Source of the DNA: CAZQRW01 sp964596115
GTDB taxonomy: Bacteria > Hydrothermota > UBA3072 > B12-G15
Direction: 5' to 3'
Assembly (NCBI GenBank): GCA_964596115.1
Contig: CAZQRW010000005.1
Coordinates: forward strand, 1-54,086
DNA: 54,086 bases
Of the stretch, positions 8,042 to 17,900 are shown piece by piece. The position numbers and the translations under genes are program-made. Each line of letters opens with the position of its first letter. Positions within the stretch are counted from its first letter, which is position 1. A model generated the notes under the pieces. It saw only the letters and a list, made by a program, of their open reading frames with translations, was not told the DNA's origin and ran no database searches.

Positions 8042-9692
8042 TTAGCATAGGCATCCAGATATTTTTTTCTCTGGCAGTTTTAATTGCTATCTCATATCCT
8101 GCATCAGCGTGTCTTACAACACCGCTTCCCGGGTCGTTGTTCAGAACCCTTAGCAGTTTTTCTTTTTGTTTATCGGTTCCATCAGCTACTATTACCATCC
8201 CTGCATGTATGGAGTAACCTATTCCTACTCCCCCTCCATGATGAACAGAAATCCATGTAGCTCCAGATGATGTATTCAACAATGCGTTTAGAATAGGCCA
8301 ATCTGCAATTGCATCAGAACCGTCCTTCATAGCCTCAGTTTCTCTATAGGGTGAAGCCACTGCACCGGTATCGTGATGATCTCTCCCTATGACAATAGGA
8401 GCAGAGATCTCGCCCTTTTTGACCATATCATTCACAATCTCTCCAAATTTAGCCCTGTCCCCATAGGCAAGCCAGCAAATTCTTGAGGGAAGGCCCTGGA
8501 ATTTTACCCTCGTATGAGCAAGGTTGATCCATTTTCTTAAATGTTCATCTTCAGGAAAAACCTTTAAGAGCATTTCATCTGTCTTAAATATGTCGTCTTC
8601 TTCTCCAGATAAGGCAACCCATCTGAAGGGACCACTACCCTTTGAGAATAAGGGTCTTATATATTTGGGCACATACCCAGGAATATCAAAAGCGTTCTCA
8701 ACACCTGCTTCCTGTGCTCTTTTTCTGATATTATTCCCATATTCAAAGCATTTTGATCCCTTCTTCTGGAGTTCAAGCCATCCCCTGACATGAACGGCAA
8801 TAGAGTCATATGCCCTTTTGAGGTATTCTTTTTGGTCGTTTTTTCTTAACTCAGCTGCCTCTCTTACACTTAAGCCTTGTGGAATGTAGCCGTTTAGTGG
8901 GTCATGGGCAGCGGTTTGATCTGTAACGACATCTGGAACAATATCCCTTTTCGCAAGTTCAGGGAGAATATCGGCAGCATTGGCGAGTAGCCCTATAGAG
9001 AGGGTATTATTCTCTTTAATAGCCTTGTCCTTCATCCTCAGGGCATCATCGAGATTATCTGTCCAGGTATCAAGGTACTTTGTTCTGAGTCGTCTATCAA
9101 TTGCTTTTTTGTCTACTTCAACAACTATGGTTACCCCATCATTCATTGTAAAGGCAAGGGGTTGTGCCCCTCCCATCTCTCCCAATCCTGCTGAAAGAAC
9201 CCATTTTCCTTTGAGAGAACCGCCGAATTCTTCCCTTGAGAGAGAACCTACAGTTTCATATGTTCCCTGTAATATTCCCTGAGTACCTATATATATCCAG
9301 CTTCCAGCGGTCATCTGGCCATACATTGTTAAGCCCATAGATTCAAGCTTCAAAAATTCTTCAAGTGTTGCCCACTTAGGAACCAGTAAAGAATTTGCAA
9401 TAAGAACCCTTGGCGCCCATTCATGTGTTTTAAAAACTGCGACAGGTTTCCCTGATTGTATTAAGAGGGTATCATCCTCTTTCATGTGCTGTAAGGTATC
9501 TACGATTTTATGATACGACTCCCAGTTTCTTGCTGCCTTACCAGTTCCACCATATACTATTAAATGTTCTGGATCCTTGGCAACTTCTGGATCAAGATTA
9601 TTCATAAGCATTCTCATAGGAGCTTCAAGAAGCCAGGATTTACAGTGCAATTGGGTTCCCCTTGGTGCCCTAACAGGTGTATATTCAGTCAT
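8034..9692 (-). CDS. hutU: Urocanate hydratase
   Basis: 552 residues, full length for urocanase, the NAD+-dependent enzyme that hydrates urocanate to imidazolonepropionate. Hallmarks are YGGTGKAARNWESYH, IQSGKPVAVFKTHEWAPRV, the NAD-binding region LSAGLGEMGGAQPLA and the conserved Cys of SRICWLAYGDRAKFGE. GRDHHDTGAVASPYRETEAM is also present. AGGAGG sits 5 bp before the ATG. It is the first gene of the leftward hutUI-TPR-ATPase-TPR-MBL run. Confidence 0.97.
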   Translation of the reverse strand: MTEYTPVRAPRGTQLHCKSWLLEAPMRMLMNNLDPEVAKDPEHLIVYGGTGKAARNWESYHKIVDTLQHMKEDDTLLIQSGKPVAVFKTHEWAPRVLIANSLLVPKWATLEEFLKLESMGLTMYGQMTAGSWIYIGTQGILQGTYETVGSLSREEFGGSLKGKWVLSAGLGEMGGAQPLAFTMNDGVTIVVEVDKKAIDRRLRTKYLDTWTDNLDDALRMKDKAIKENNTLSIGLLANAADILPELAKRDIVPDVVTDQTAAHDPLNGYIPQGLSVREAAELRKNDQKEYLKRAYDSIAVHVRGWLELQKKGSKCFEYGNNIRKRAQEAGVENAFDIPGYVPKYIRPLFSKGSGPFRWVALSGEEDDIFKTDEMLLKVFPEDEHLRKWINLAHTRVKFQGLPSRICWLAYGDRAKFGEIVNDMVKKGEISAPIVIGRDHHDTGAVASPYRETEAMKDGSDAIADWPILNALLNTSSGATWISVHHGGGVGIGYSIHAGMVIVADGTDKQKEKLLRVLNNDPGSGVVRHADAGYEIAIKTAREKNIWMPMLNV

Positions 9693-9709
9693 ATCACCTC
9701 CTTTTTTGA

Positions 9710-9738
9710 ACTATAATATAAAATCTTAGTCAAGTCAA
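9710..9738 (-). promoter_or_regulatory. Promoter of the hutU operon
   Basis: On the minus strand, TTGACT (9738-9733) is followed after 17 bp by TATAGT (9715-9710). A second overlapping TTGACT copy lies 5 bp further down. The short leader carries AGGAGG before the hutU ATG, so this transcript has a conventional ribosome binding site. Confidence 0.55.
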
Positions 9739-9775
9739 GTAAAATTATGTAAATATTTACTAATTTTTACTTTTT

Positions 9776-10543
9776 TTACATATGTTTTTCTGCTAACGCG
9801 TAAAGTCTTACACCTTTTTTGAATAATTTCTTTTGAATTTTTATGAGACCGGTATCCTGGAGGAAATCATAGATGAAATTAAGATAGGTACTTGAGAATT
9901 TCCAGTAGATCTGTGGAAATCTTCTCAACAAAAGGGCTAATTTGCCCCATCCCCTTAACTCGTTTTCAATCGTCCCTATCTCTATTAGTCTGAAACCTGC
10001 CTTTTCCAGAAGCTCCTTTAATTCATCTGATGAGAAATTCCTGTGTAAATATTTTTTCCCTTCAACACCTTCTTTAATGCCAAATGGACTTAGGACTCTG
10101 ATGGATAAATACTCATTACTTTGCCTAAGTCTATGTGGAGTAGTTATGAGTATCTTACCGCCTTGTTTCATTGTTTTATATATATTTTTGAGGCTCTTTT
10201 CTGGTTTTCTTAGATGTTCTATAACTTCTGAAAAAAGAACAAAATCAAAAACTGAATCTTTTAAGAAGATCGGCCCCTCTATGTCACCGACAATATAAAT
10301 GCCTCTTTTATTTCTATTCCTTGCCGTTTTTAATTTATCAATGGAGAGATCTATTCCCACCACATTAAAGTTCTTCGTTAGTCTTCCACTTCCACACCCG
10401 ACGTCAAGGATTGGCTCTTTGGCATTCACCAAATGTTTTAGGATAAATTTCTCTCTTATCCGTGCACCAGGGTGGTAGTAAGTAAGATATTCTTCCGGGA
10501 GCAATTTGCCTATGGATTTGTAAAATCTAATATAGTCATCCAT
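9776..10543 (-). CDS. Class I SAM-dependent methyltransferase
   Basis: 255 residues. Motif I is EPILDVGCGSGRLTKNF (about 45-61), followed by the acidic residue in VVGIDLS and the segment FDFVLFSEVIEHLRKPEKSL. KQGGKILITTPHRLRQS completes a Methyltransf_11-type Rossmann domain. The C-terminal 80 residues are helical. Substrate unknown; a small-molecule, quinone-type or glycan acceptor is possible. It overlaps the end of the DinG gene by 8 bp, so it belongs to the scpB operon. Confidence 0.85.
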   Translation of the reverse strand: MDDYIRFYKSIGKLLPEEYLTYYHPGARIREKFILKHLVNAKEPILDVGCGSGRLTKNFNVVGIDLSIDKLKTARNRNKRGIYIVGDIEGPIFLKDSVFDFVLFSEVIEHLRKPEKSLKNIYKTMKQGGKILITTPHRLRQSNEYLSIRVLSPFGIKEGVEGKKYLHRNFSSDELKELLEKAGFRLIEIGTIENELRGWGKLALLLRRFPQIYWKFSSTYLNFIYDFLQDTGLIKIQKKLFKKGVRLYALAEKHM

Positions 10544-13079
10544 TTTTAAAAAAAGCTTCCATATATTCTTTCAATGTATCAATGTTACCTATGGTAACAA
10601 TTTCCACTGGTAATGAATCAATGAATAGGCTACCGTAATCCCTTTCAATTATCCTTTTATCAAGTATCAGCACGATTCCTCTATCATTCTTTGATCTTAT
10701 TAGTCGCCCAATTCCCTGTCTGAATTTTAGAACTGCTAATGGTACTGTAAAGGAAGAGAATGAATTTCCCATTCTTCTATCTATATTTTTTGCCCGTTCT
10801 TTTAACAAAGGATCGTTCATATTGGGAAATGGCAGTTTGGATAATACAAGGATTTCCAGTGCCTTACCCGGGATGTCAATACCCTGCCAGAATGCATTTG
10901 TGCCGAACAAAACTGATTCTTCATCACGCTTGAATTTTTCGATCAATCTTGTTCTTGGTGAATATCTTGACTGTTTCAAAAGGGTTCTTCCAACCCTTTC
11001 AAAATGATCTCTTACAAATCCATAAACCTCATCCATCTGGCTGTGCGATGTGAATAAAATAAGACTTCCTTTCCTGAGTGGTATTATTATTTCCCTTATT
11101 AAATTAGCAACGGCCCTTCTAAATTCTGCTGAATCGGGAATGGGTAGAAAGGAGGGAACGATAATTTTAAGCTGTTTCTTATAGTCGTAAATATCGCCAA
11201 GTTGCACTGTTTCGGTCTTTTCTCTGAATTGATAGAGGCCTAATCTTTCAAGGATAAAATCAAAAGACGTACCGACTGTAAGGGTGGAAGAGGTAAAAAT
11301 AGATGATTTTATATGCAAAAAGAAATTATTAACGAGAAACTCACCTATCTCAATAGGAGAAGCCACGATTTCAAGTGTGAATGGATCTGTTTTTTTTCTG
11401 TAACTAATAAAGTATGAATAGTTGTCGTTATCAGGTTTGAGAAGAAAATTCAGAGCCTCAATTTTACTTCTTATTAATTCGGTTGGGTATAGCTCATTTT
11501 CAGCTTGTGATATTTTGATATGGATTTCTTCCATACGGTCTTTAATATTATAGAATGGCTCAATATTCCTTTCTGTATAGGCAGCAGAGCTATAATTTTC
11601 TGTAAGTTCCTGCAGCCTCCCTGATATCATTTTAAACTCTTTCTTAATCTCCTCAAATCCTCTGAAGATTTTCTTCCTTTCTTCTTTTTTCGCAGCACGT
11701 ATAAATGTGTTAAAGATAAAAATAAGATCGGAAAATCCAAATGAGATAGAATAACCATCTGTAGCAGATTTTTCAAGCTCATGCGCCTCATCGCATACGA
11801 TATAATCAATGGATGGTTTTTCAAGAAATAAAAGGGAGTGATTTATCAATACTATATCCGCATCCTTAAGCTCCCTGAGCATATTAAAATAAAAACAATT
11901 GTTAAAAAAAGGACACCTCTCTCTCATGCAGGTTTCGTCAACATTAAAGAAATCAATGTTAATATCTCTGAAAACATAAGAAATTTCTGATAGATCACCA
12001 GATTTTGTAATGGAGGACCATAGTAATATTTCAGAATATGAGGCAGGATCAATTGTGGGATCAAAATTCCTCAACTTCATCAGACAGAGGTAATTTGCCT
12101 TGCCCTTCTTTAGAACAGTTTTTATACCTGTTTCTGCTAATTTTTCGCTGAGGGGAATGTCGTATTTTAGCAATTGTTCCTGAAGATCTCTTGTATATGT
12201 AGAAATATAAATCTTTGTTTTATTCTCGACAGAGAATTTTATTGCAGGCACCAAATAGCCTATTGATTTACCTGTTCCAGGTCCTGCTTCGACGAAGAGA
12301 AAGCGTTTATTTTTGAATGCTGAGTATACTTTTTCCGCCATTTCAACCTGCTGTGGCCTTACTTCTAATTTGTTATTCCTCTGGAATATTTCTTTTATAT
12401 TCTTTTTTACGTATTGATCGGTTTTGTGGTTTAATATATTTTCTGGGGGTGAGAAGGTGTAACCCCTTCGATTTAAGCCTTTTTTCACAGATTGGTTCAT
12501 ACAGAATTCTACCACATATCTTTCGGGATGTTCTCGTAGGCTCTTTTGAATAGAAAGTAGAATTTGAGGTTCTATTTCTGATATTATGGCAATTAGCTTC
12601 AAGAAAATTTTCGATGTTGTTAGTGCGTCATCATATGCCCTATGCTCTGCAGATACAGTGACCCCAAGATAACGGGCTATGTCTCCCAATTTGTGTGTAG
12701 GGGAGAAGGGAACAAAGATCTTCGATAAGAGCAATGTATCTAAAATTTTATTTTCTATATTTATATACCTTGAAAGAAAACTATAATCGAAGGAAACATT
12801 GTGACCAACGAGTGGAAGATCTTCAATGAACCCCTTTATTTCACCAACGAAATCTTCTATTTCTGGATAGTCCTCTACAAGGTCATCAGTAATTCCTGTT
12901 ATCAATGATGATTCTGTGGGTATTTTCATCCCAGGATTTACGAAGGATTTGAACGAACCCGCGGTTTTACCATTTTTAACTTTTATAAAACCGAATTCAA
13001 TAATCTTATCATTTTCTCGTGAAAGACCTGTAGTTTCTAGATCAAAGGCAATAAAATTTAATGGATTAAAGTCCTGCAT
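10536..13079 (-). CDS. dinG: DnaQ-type exonuclease fused to DinG-family helicase
   Basis: 847 residues. Residues 1-165 are a 3'-5' exonuclease domain (FIAFDLETTGLSREND, LVGHNVSFDYSFL, AHRAYDDALTT), with the DEDDh acidic residues visible. Residues about 230-847 are an XPD/DinG-like superfamily 2 helicase. It shows Walker A EAGPGTGKSIGYL, the DEAH box VCDEAHELEKSA, and motif VI FRQGIGRLIRSK. Four cysteines (YLCLMK, then CMRERCPFFNNC) fit the [4Fe-4S] cluster of this helicase group. The fusion is known from Firmicutes and other bacteria. The role is DNA repair or resolution of structured DNA. It overlaps rluB by 14 bp. Confidence 0.93.
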   Translation of the reverse strand: MQDFNPLNFIAFDLETTGLSRENDKIIEFGFIKVKNGKTAGSFKSFVNPGMKIPTESSLITGITDDLVEDYPEIEDFVGEIKGFIEDLPLVGHNVSFDYSFLSRYINIENKILDTLLLSKIFVPFSPTHKLGDIARYLGVTVSAEHRAYDDALTTSKIFLKLIAIISEIEPQILLSIQKSLREHPERYVVEFCMNQSVKKGLNRRGYTFSPPENILNHKTDQYVKKNIKEIFQRNNKLEVRPQQVEMAEKVYSAFKNKRFLFVEAGPGTGKSIGYLVPAIKFSVENKTKIYISTYTRDLQEQLLKYDIPLSEKLAETGIKTVLKKGKANYLCLMKLRNFDPTIDPASYSEILLWSSITKSGDLSEISYVFRDINIDFFNVDETCMRERCPFFNNCFYFNMLRELKDADIVLINHSLLFLEKPSIDYIVCDEAHELEKSATDGYSISFGFSDLIFIFNTFIRAAKKEERKKIFRGFEEIKKEFKMISGRLQELTENYSSAAYTERNIEPFYNIKDRMEEIHIKISQAENELYPTELIRSKIEALNFLLKPDNDNYSYFISYRKKTDPFTLEIVASPIEIGEFLVNNFFLHIKSSIFTSSTLTVGTSFDFILERLGLYQFREKTETVQLGDIYDYKKQLKIIVPSFLPIPDSAEFRRAVANLIREIIIPLRKGSLILFTSHSQMDEVYGFVRDHFERVGRTLLKQSRYSPRTRLIEKFKRDEESVLFGTNAFWQGIDIPGKALEILVLSKLPFPNMNDPLLKERAKNIDRRMGNSFSSFTVPLAVLKFRQGIGRLIRSKNDRGIVLILDKRIIERDYGSLFIDSLPVEIVTIGNIDTLKEYMEAFFKNG

Positions 13080-13767
13080 ACTCCCTCAAAGAGTTAATTT
13101 CCTTTTTGTTGAGAAGCCTGTACTGACCTGGTTTTAATCTACCAAGATGAATTGGGCCTTCCCTTATTCTTTTAAGTCTTTTTACTTTATAACCGAGTTC
13201 GCCAAGCATTCTTCTGATCTCTCTCTTTTTCCCTTCCTTTAAGATAATTCTGATCTTCTTGTCCTTTAATCTTTCTACTTCTTCTGCCTTCAGAAAGTCC
13301 TCACCTACATTAATACCCTGTAGTAGTGATTCGAGTTCTTCTCCAGGAGAGTTATCCAGCCACACTATATACTCTTTCTCCACACCATATTTAGGATGGG
13401 TGAGTCTATAGGTAAGCTCACCGTCATTCGTCATAATTAGTAATCCCTCCGAATCAAAGTCGAGTCGTCCCACAGGGAATAGCCGTTGCTTTATATCTTT
13501 TAAAAGGTTCTTTACGAGGGGCCTCCTATATTTATCTGAGGATGCTGTCAAATAACCTCGAGGTTTATATAGGATGATATATATCCTATTTTTGTCAATA
13601 GCCACCAGTTTACCCGAGAGAAAAACTTTATCATTTTTTGGATCTACTTGAAAGAAGAGATCCCTTATTGTTACTCCATTTACCTTAACGAGTCCCTTTT
13701 TTACAAGGACTTCAGCCTTCCGTCTGGAAGTTATCCCTGCCTGGGCTAAATAGCGCGCTATTCTCAT
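13066..13767 (-). CDS. rluB: 23S rRNA pseudouridine synthase, RluB/RsuA family
   Basis: 233 residues. An N-terminal S4 RNA-binding domain (MRIARYLAQAGITSRRKAE) is followed by the pseudouridine synthase core. The catalytic segment is FPVGRLDFDSEGLLIMTNDG, whose first Asp is the nucleophile. KEGKKREIRRMLGELGYKV and LKPGQYRLL also match the family. Because the S4 domain starts at residue 1, the start codon is secure. The gene therefore truly overlaps the end of scpB by 56 bp. The scpB-rluB order is common in bacteria. Whether it modifies 23S or 16S rRNA cannot be separated here. Confidence 0.93.
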   Translation of the reverse strand: MRIARYLAQAGITSRRKAEVLVKKGLVKVNGVTIRDLFFQVDPKNDKVFLSGKLVAIDKNRIYIILYKPRGYLTASSDKYRRPLVKNLLKDIKQRLFPVGRLDFDSEGLLIMTNDGELTYRLTHPKYGVEKEYIVWLDNSPGEELESLLQGINVGEDFLKAEEVERLKDKKIRIILKEGKKREIRRMLGELGYKVKRLKRIREGPIHLGRLKPGQYRLLNKKEINSLREYAGL

Positions 13768-14272
13768 TTTCTATCCGGGGAAGGTCCTCGATTGATTTAA
13801 GATGGAATGCCTGGAGAAATTTTTTTGTTGTCCCATAGAGGAAAGGGTGACCGATACTTTCTCCTTTTCCTACAATTTTTATGAATTCTGCTTCGAGAAG
13901 GGTCTTTAATGTCCCTGAGGAATCAACCCCTCTTATTTCGTCTATTTCAATTTTTGATACAGGTTGTTTATAAGCAATAATAGCAAGTGTTACGAGTGAA
14001 GGCCTGGAAAGCCGCATAAATTTCTTGCCCAGTATCTCTGCGATTATATCTCCATACTCAGGAAGGGTGTGGATTATATATCCTCCCGCTATCTCAGATA
14101 TTCTGTATGGTTTATCATTTTTTTCATATTCTTCATTAATTATTTTGATAGTTTTCTTAATAATAGACGGCCTTTCACCAATAGCATTTGCAATTCTCTG
14201 TGCAGAAATAGGATCTGGTATCGCAAAAAGTATTGCCTCAACCTCTTTTTTTATTTCTTCTATCTCTTTCAT
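13712..14272 (-). CDS. scpB: Segregation and condensation protein B
   Basis: 186 residues with two winged-helix domains typical of ScpB, the condensin accessory subunit. Visible segments are EIKKEVEAILFAIPDPISAQRIA, split here only for illustration, then GGYIIHTLPEYGDII and RLSRPSLVTLAIIAYKQPVS. IRGVDSSGTLKTLLEAEFI is also present. No scpA is in the window. The C-terminal tail of about 19 codons is read through the first codons of rluB. No Shine-Dalgarno site is present, and the promoter abuts the start codon. Confidence 0.92.
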   Translation of the reverse strand: MKEIEEIKKEVEAILFAIPDPISAQRIANAIGERPSIIKKTIKIINEEYEKNDKPYRISEIAGGYIIHTLPEYGDIIAEILGKKFMRLSRPSLVTLAIIAYKQPVSKIEIDEIRGVDSSGTLKTLLEAEFIKIVGKGESIGHPFLYGTTKKFLQAFHLKSIEDLPRIENENSALFSPGRDNFQTEG

Positions 14273-14278
14273 AGCTCT

Positions 14279-14306
14279 ATAATAGAAGAAAATAAATAAA
14301 AATCAA
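14279..14306 (-). promoter_or_regulatory. Promoter of the scpB operon, leaderless
   Basis: On the minus strand, TTGATT (14306-14301), a 16-bp spacer and TATTAT (14284-14279) are followed by 6 bp and then the scpB ATG. This is the same geometry as the promoter at 380-407. Confidence 0.6.
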
Positions 14307-14620
14307 GGTTACATCATCTTGTTGTTTTTTTACGAACTGCGGTTCACGGTCCTTTTTTCTACCTTTGCCTTTACAGTGACAAAATGAAAAAAATGACTAC
14401 TGGCATTATCACACCTGGAATGAATAGGAAAGGTGATTGCTAAACAGAACTACAGCAAACGGATCACCTTCCTTACATTCCCCATATCAAGAGTTGGAGG
14501 GTATTAGGGAGGATTAGATACGTTGGAGATTAGTTCACAATAACATTACTGATAATGACTTTTTTCTGAAAGACCAATGGAAACAGCATTTAATCCTTCC
14601 AATTATTTAAAATTTTTCTC
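14307..14620. other. Intergenic region between divergent operons, with a bulged hairpin
   Basis: About 310 bp without a credible gene. An imperfect inverted repeat at 14427-14472 pairs GG(A)AAGGTGAT with ATCACCTTCC, with a short inner TGCT/AGCA stem and a 5-nt bulge. A smaller GAAC-TGCG-GTTC element lies at 14334-14345. Neither is followed by a convincing U-tract in a position that would end a known gene. I see no tRNA or recognisable riboswitch core. Confidence 0.4.
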
Positions 14621-14670
14621 TTGACAAGTATTGAAAGATCTGTATACTTTAATAAGTGAAATAAATCACT
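14621..14670 (+). promoter_or_regulatory. Promoter and candidate operator of the arsR-hdr cluster
   Basis: TTGACA (14621-14626), 16 bp, TATACT (14643-14648). A perfect 5-bp inverted repeat, AGTGA-N6-TCACT (14655-14670), lies exactly at the predicted start site. That is a good position for repression by the adjacent ArsR-family protein. The leader of about 55 nt ends with AGGAGG before arsR. Confidence 0.6.
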
Positions 14671-14709
14671 AAGTTTAGAAGTTTCAAAGAATTAAATTAG
14701 GAGGAAAGG

Positions 14710-14994
14710 ATGAGAGATGAGCCAGATTTTGAGAGGTTGAGCCGGATATTAAAAGCAATTGCAAACCCTCTCAGGTTAAGAATCCTCTATCTTATTACAA
14801 AAGATAAAGGGAAGCTTTGCGTTACAGACATTGCTGAAAAACTGGGTGTTAAGCAGCCTTCTATTTCTCAAAGTCTAAATATTTTAAGGAATATGGGATT
14901 GGTTGAATGTATCAGAGATGGGAATAAAACCTGCTGTTCAATGAAGCTTGATTGTCTAAGCTATGTACTTGAAATGTGTGGAGAGGTCAAATAG
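14710..14994 (+). CDS. ArsR/SmtB-family transcriptional regulator, Cys-rich
   Basis: 94 residues with a winged helix-turn-helix: FERLSRILKAIANPLRLRIL, the recognition region KQPSISQSLNILRNMGLVE and a short wing. The arsenic-type ELCVCDL motif is reduced to KLCVTDI (C37 only). Further cysteines lie at 67, 75, 76, 82 and 90. Sulfur-responsive relatives (SqrR, BigR, sHdrR) use a Cys pair to sense persulfide, and sHdrR controls sHdr genes. Context and Cys content suggest a similar role here. The gene starts the cluster, with AGGAGG before the ATG and an inverted repeat at its promoter. The Cys pair used, if any, cannot be decided by eye. Confidence 0.88.
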   Translation: MRDEPDFERLSRILKAIANPLRLRILYLITKDKGKLCVTDIAEKLGVKQPSISQSLNILRNMGLVECIRDGNKTCCSMKLDCLSYVLEMCGEVK

Positions 14995-14996
14995 AG

Positions 14997-17900
14997 ATGG
15001 AGGGTGGGGATAAAAAAAGTGGAAGGGTAGTTATTCTTGGTGGTGGTATAGGTGGGATACAAGCGGCACTTGACCTTGCTTCCAGTGGATACTATGTTTA
15101 TATAGTTGAAAAATCTCCATCTATTGGTGGCGTTATGTCAAAACTTGATAAAACCTTTCCTACAAATGATTGCTCGACCTGTATTCTTTCCCCAAAGATG
15201 GTGGAGGCAGGCAGACATTTAAATATAGAATTACTTACAGCTGCAGAGATTATTGATGTAGGTGGCAGAGTTGGTAATTTTAAAATAAAGGTCAAGCAAA
15301 AACCAAGGTATGTTTCCCTTGATGATTGTAAGGGGTGTGGGGATTGTGCTGAGGCATGTCCTGTATTACTTCCCCATCCCTTTGAAGAAAATCTTGCAAC
15401 AAGAAAAGCAATATGGAGACCATTTGATCAGGCAGTTCCATCAGCATTTATTATAGATAAAAAGGGAGACCCTCCGTGCAGAGCAAGATGCCCTATTCAT
15501 TTAAATGCTCATGGTTACGTTATGGCGGTTAAAGGAGGGAATTTTGATAGGGCGCAGGAGATTGTAAGGAAAGAAAAGGATTTTGTGTTTGCTGCCACTG
15601 CTGCAAGGGTTTGTACACATCCCTGTGAATCTGTTTGTAATAGAGGCGATTTAGATAAGCCTGTTTCAATAAGGGAAATAAAAAGGTTTGTAACAGATTA
15701 CGAGTTTGAAAAATTTGGTGGTCCATCCATTGATCTTTCAATTGAGAAGGAAAGAAAAGAAAAAATCGCTATAATTGGAGCAGGACCAGCTGGTCTCACT
15801 GCTGCCTTTGATTTGAGAAAGAGAGGTTTCAAAGTAACTGTATTTGACGCATTGCCAGATGCGGGTGGGATGTTACTTACAGGGATACCAAAGTATCGAC
15901 TCCCCAAAGATATTCTCAAGAAGGAGACAGACATTGTGAAAGGGGTAGTTAAATGTGAATTTAATCACGAGGTAAATGCAGAAGAATTCAAGAAGTTAAT
16001 TGATAAATATGACGCAGTATTTGTAGCAACTGGTGCCCACAAATCGAGAAGTATGAACGTCCCTGGTGAAGAATTGGATGGTGTAATGCATGGTGTTGGA
16101 TTTCTTAAGAAAATTAATCTTGGTGAGGATGTGAAACTTGGGAAAAGGGTTATTGTAGTGGGTGGGGGGAATTCAGCTATAGATGCTGCTAGAACTGCTT
16201 TAAGGCTTGGATCAGATGTTACTGTTGTGTATAGAAGATCAAGAAAAGAAATGCCCGCCATACCTGAGGAAATAAATGCGGCAATAAAAGAAGGGATAAA
16301 ATTTGAATTTTTGAGAAATCCCGTTGAATTCATAGGAGATGGTAAGCTGAAAAAGGTCAGGTTGGTAAAGATGAAATTGGGAAAGCCTGATTCCAGCGGG
16401 AGAAGGAGGCCTTTACCTGTGGAGGGAAGTGAATACGAAATTGAAGTTGATAACGTTTTGCTTGCTATTGGGGAGAGGCCCAATTTAGATTTTGCAGAAG
16501 GAGTTAATAAAACAAAGTGGGGGACTTTAGAGGTTGATGAGATTAGTCTTCAAACCTCTATTCCAAAGGTTTTTGCTGGTGGTGATGCCGTAACAGGACC
16601 GAATACATTTATTGATGCCGTAGCTGCAGGGAAAAGGGCAGCTATTTCAATCGAGAGATTTATTGATGGCAATGATTTGAAGAAAGACAGAGAATGGGAG
16701 TTGCCGTATGAGTCTCAAATGACTGGCGAGAAGGAATTGGCATACAGAAAAGAAAGATTAGAAGAAAAGGAATTATCTGTTAAAAAAAGAATCAAAAACT
16801 TTGAAGAGGTTATTTCTTCACCTTCTGCAGAGGATATTGTAGAAGAGGCAAAAAGATGTATAAATTGCTCGGGGTGTTCTGAATGCTTTCTCTGCGTCGA
16901 TGCTTGCCAGCCAAATGCCATTCTCCATGATATGGTCGAAAAGGTAGTAGAAATAGAAGCAGGGGCTTTGATTCTTTCACCTGGATTTGGTGCGTTTGAT
17001 CCCTCTTCAATAGAAAATTTTGGATATGGAAGATACAAGAATGTAGTTACTTCAATACAGTTTGAAAGGATTCTTTCTGCTTCTGGGCCTTATGGAGGCC
17101 ATATTACAAGACCTGGTGATGGTAAACATCCTAAGAAGATTGCCTGGATACAGTGTGTGGGTTCGAGGGACAAAGAGCATCCTTTCTGTTCTGCTGTTTG
17201 TTGTATGTATGCGGTAAAAGAAGCAGTTGTTGCAAGGGAACACTCAAAGGATGTTCAGCCCACCATCTTCTTTATGGATATTCGCGCATATGGGAAGGAT
17301 TTTGATAGGTATATAGAGAGAGCCAGAGATGAATATGGGGTTCGATATGTAAGGGCAAGACCATCCTCTGTTGTTGAGGATAGTGGAACGGGAGATCTAA
17401 TTGTTACCTATGAGGAAGATGGAAAATTGAAAAAAGAAATATTTGAAATGGTGATCCTATCAACTGGACTCCATCCTCCCGTAGAAAATAAAGATATTGC
17501 TGATAAAACAGGGATAGAGTTAAACGAATTTGGTTTTGCAAAGACCAAAACCGTAAGTCCTGTAGAAACCACAAAAGAAGGCATTTTTGTTTGTGGAGCA
17601 TTTCAGGGTCCAAAGGATATTCCTGAAACTGTTGCCCAGGCAAGTGGTGCTGCAGGTCTTGTTCATTCTGTTCTTTCTGATGTAAGGGGCAAAGATGTTA
17701 AAGAGAAGGAATATCCTGAAGAAAAATTTATATTGAATGAGAAGCCCAGAATTGGTGTATTTGTATGCCACTGTGGCATAAATATTGGTGGCTATGTTGA
17801 TGTTAAGGATGTAACAGAATATGCCAAAACACTTCCCAATGTGGTTTATGCAGCTGATAATCTTTATACCTGTTCACAGGATACACAGGAGTTGATAAAA

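Noticed and set aside
14427..14472. Riboswitch or small RNA in the scpB-arsR gap
   Set aside because: Only one bulged hairpin is seen, upstream of the arsR promoter, with no recognisable aptamer core or terminator.
14976..14996. Earlier ATG for the large HdrA gene
   Set aside because: No ribosome site precedes it and it overlaps arsR, while the ATG at 14997 has GGAGAGG at the right distance.
15965..16483. A 172-codon open frame antisense to the HdrA-GltD gene
   Set aside because: It is a shadow of a well-supported gene, has Ser/Pro/Phe-rich composition and no family signature.
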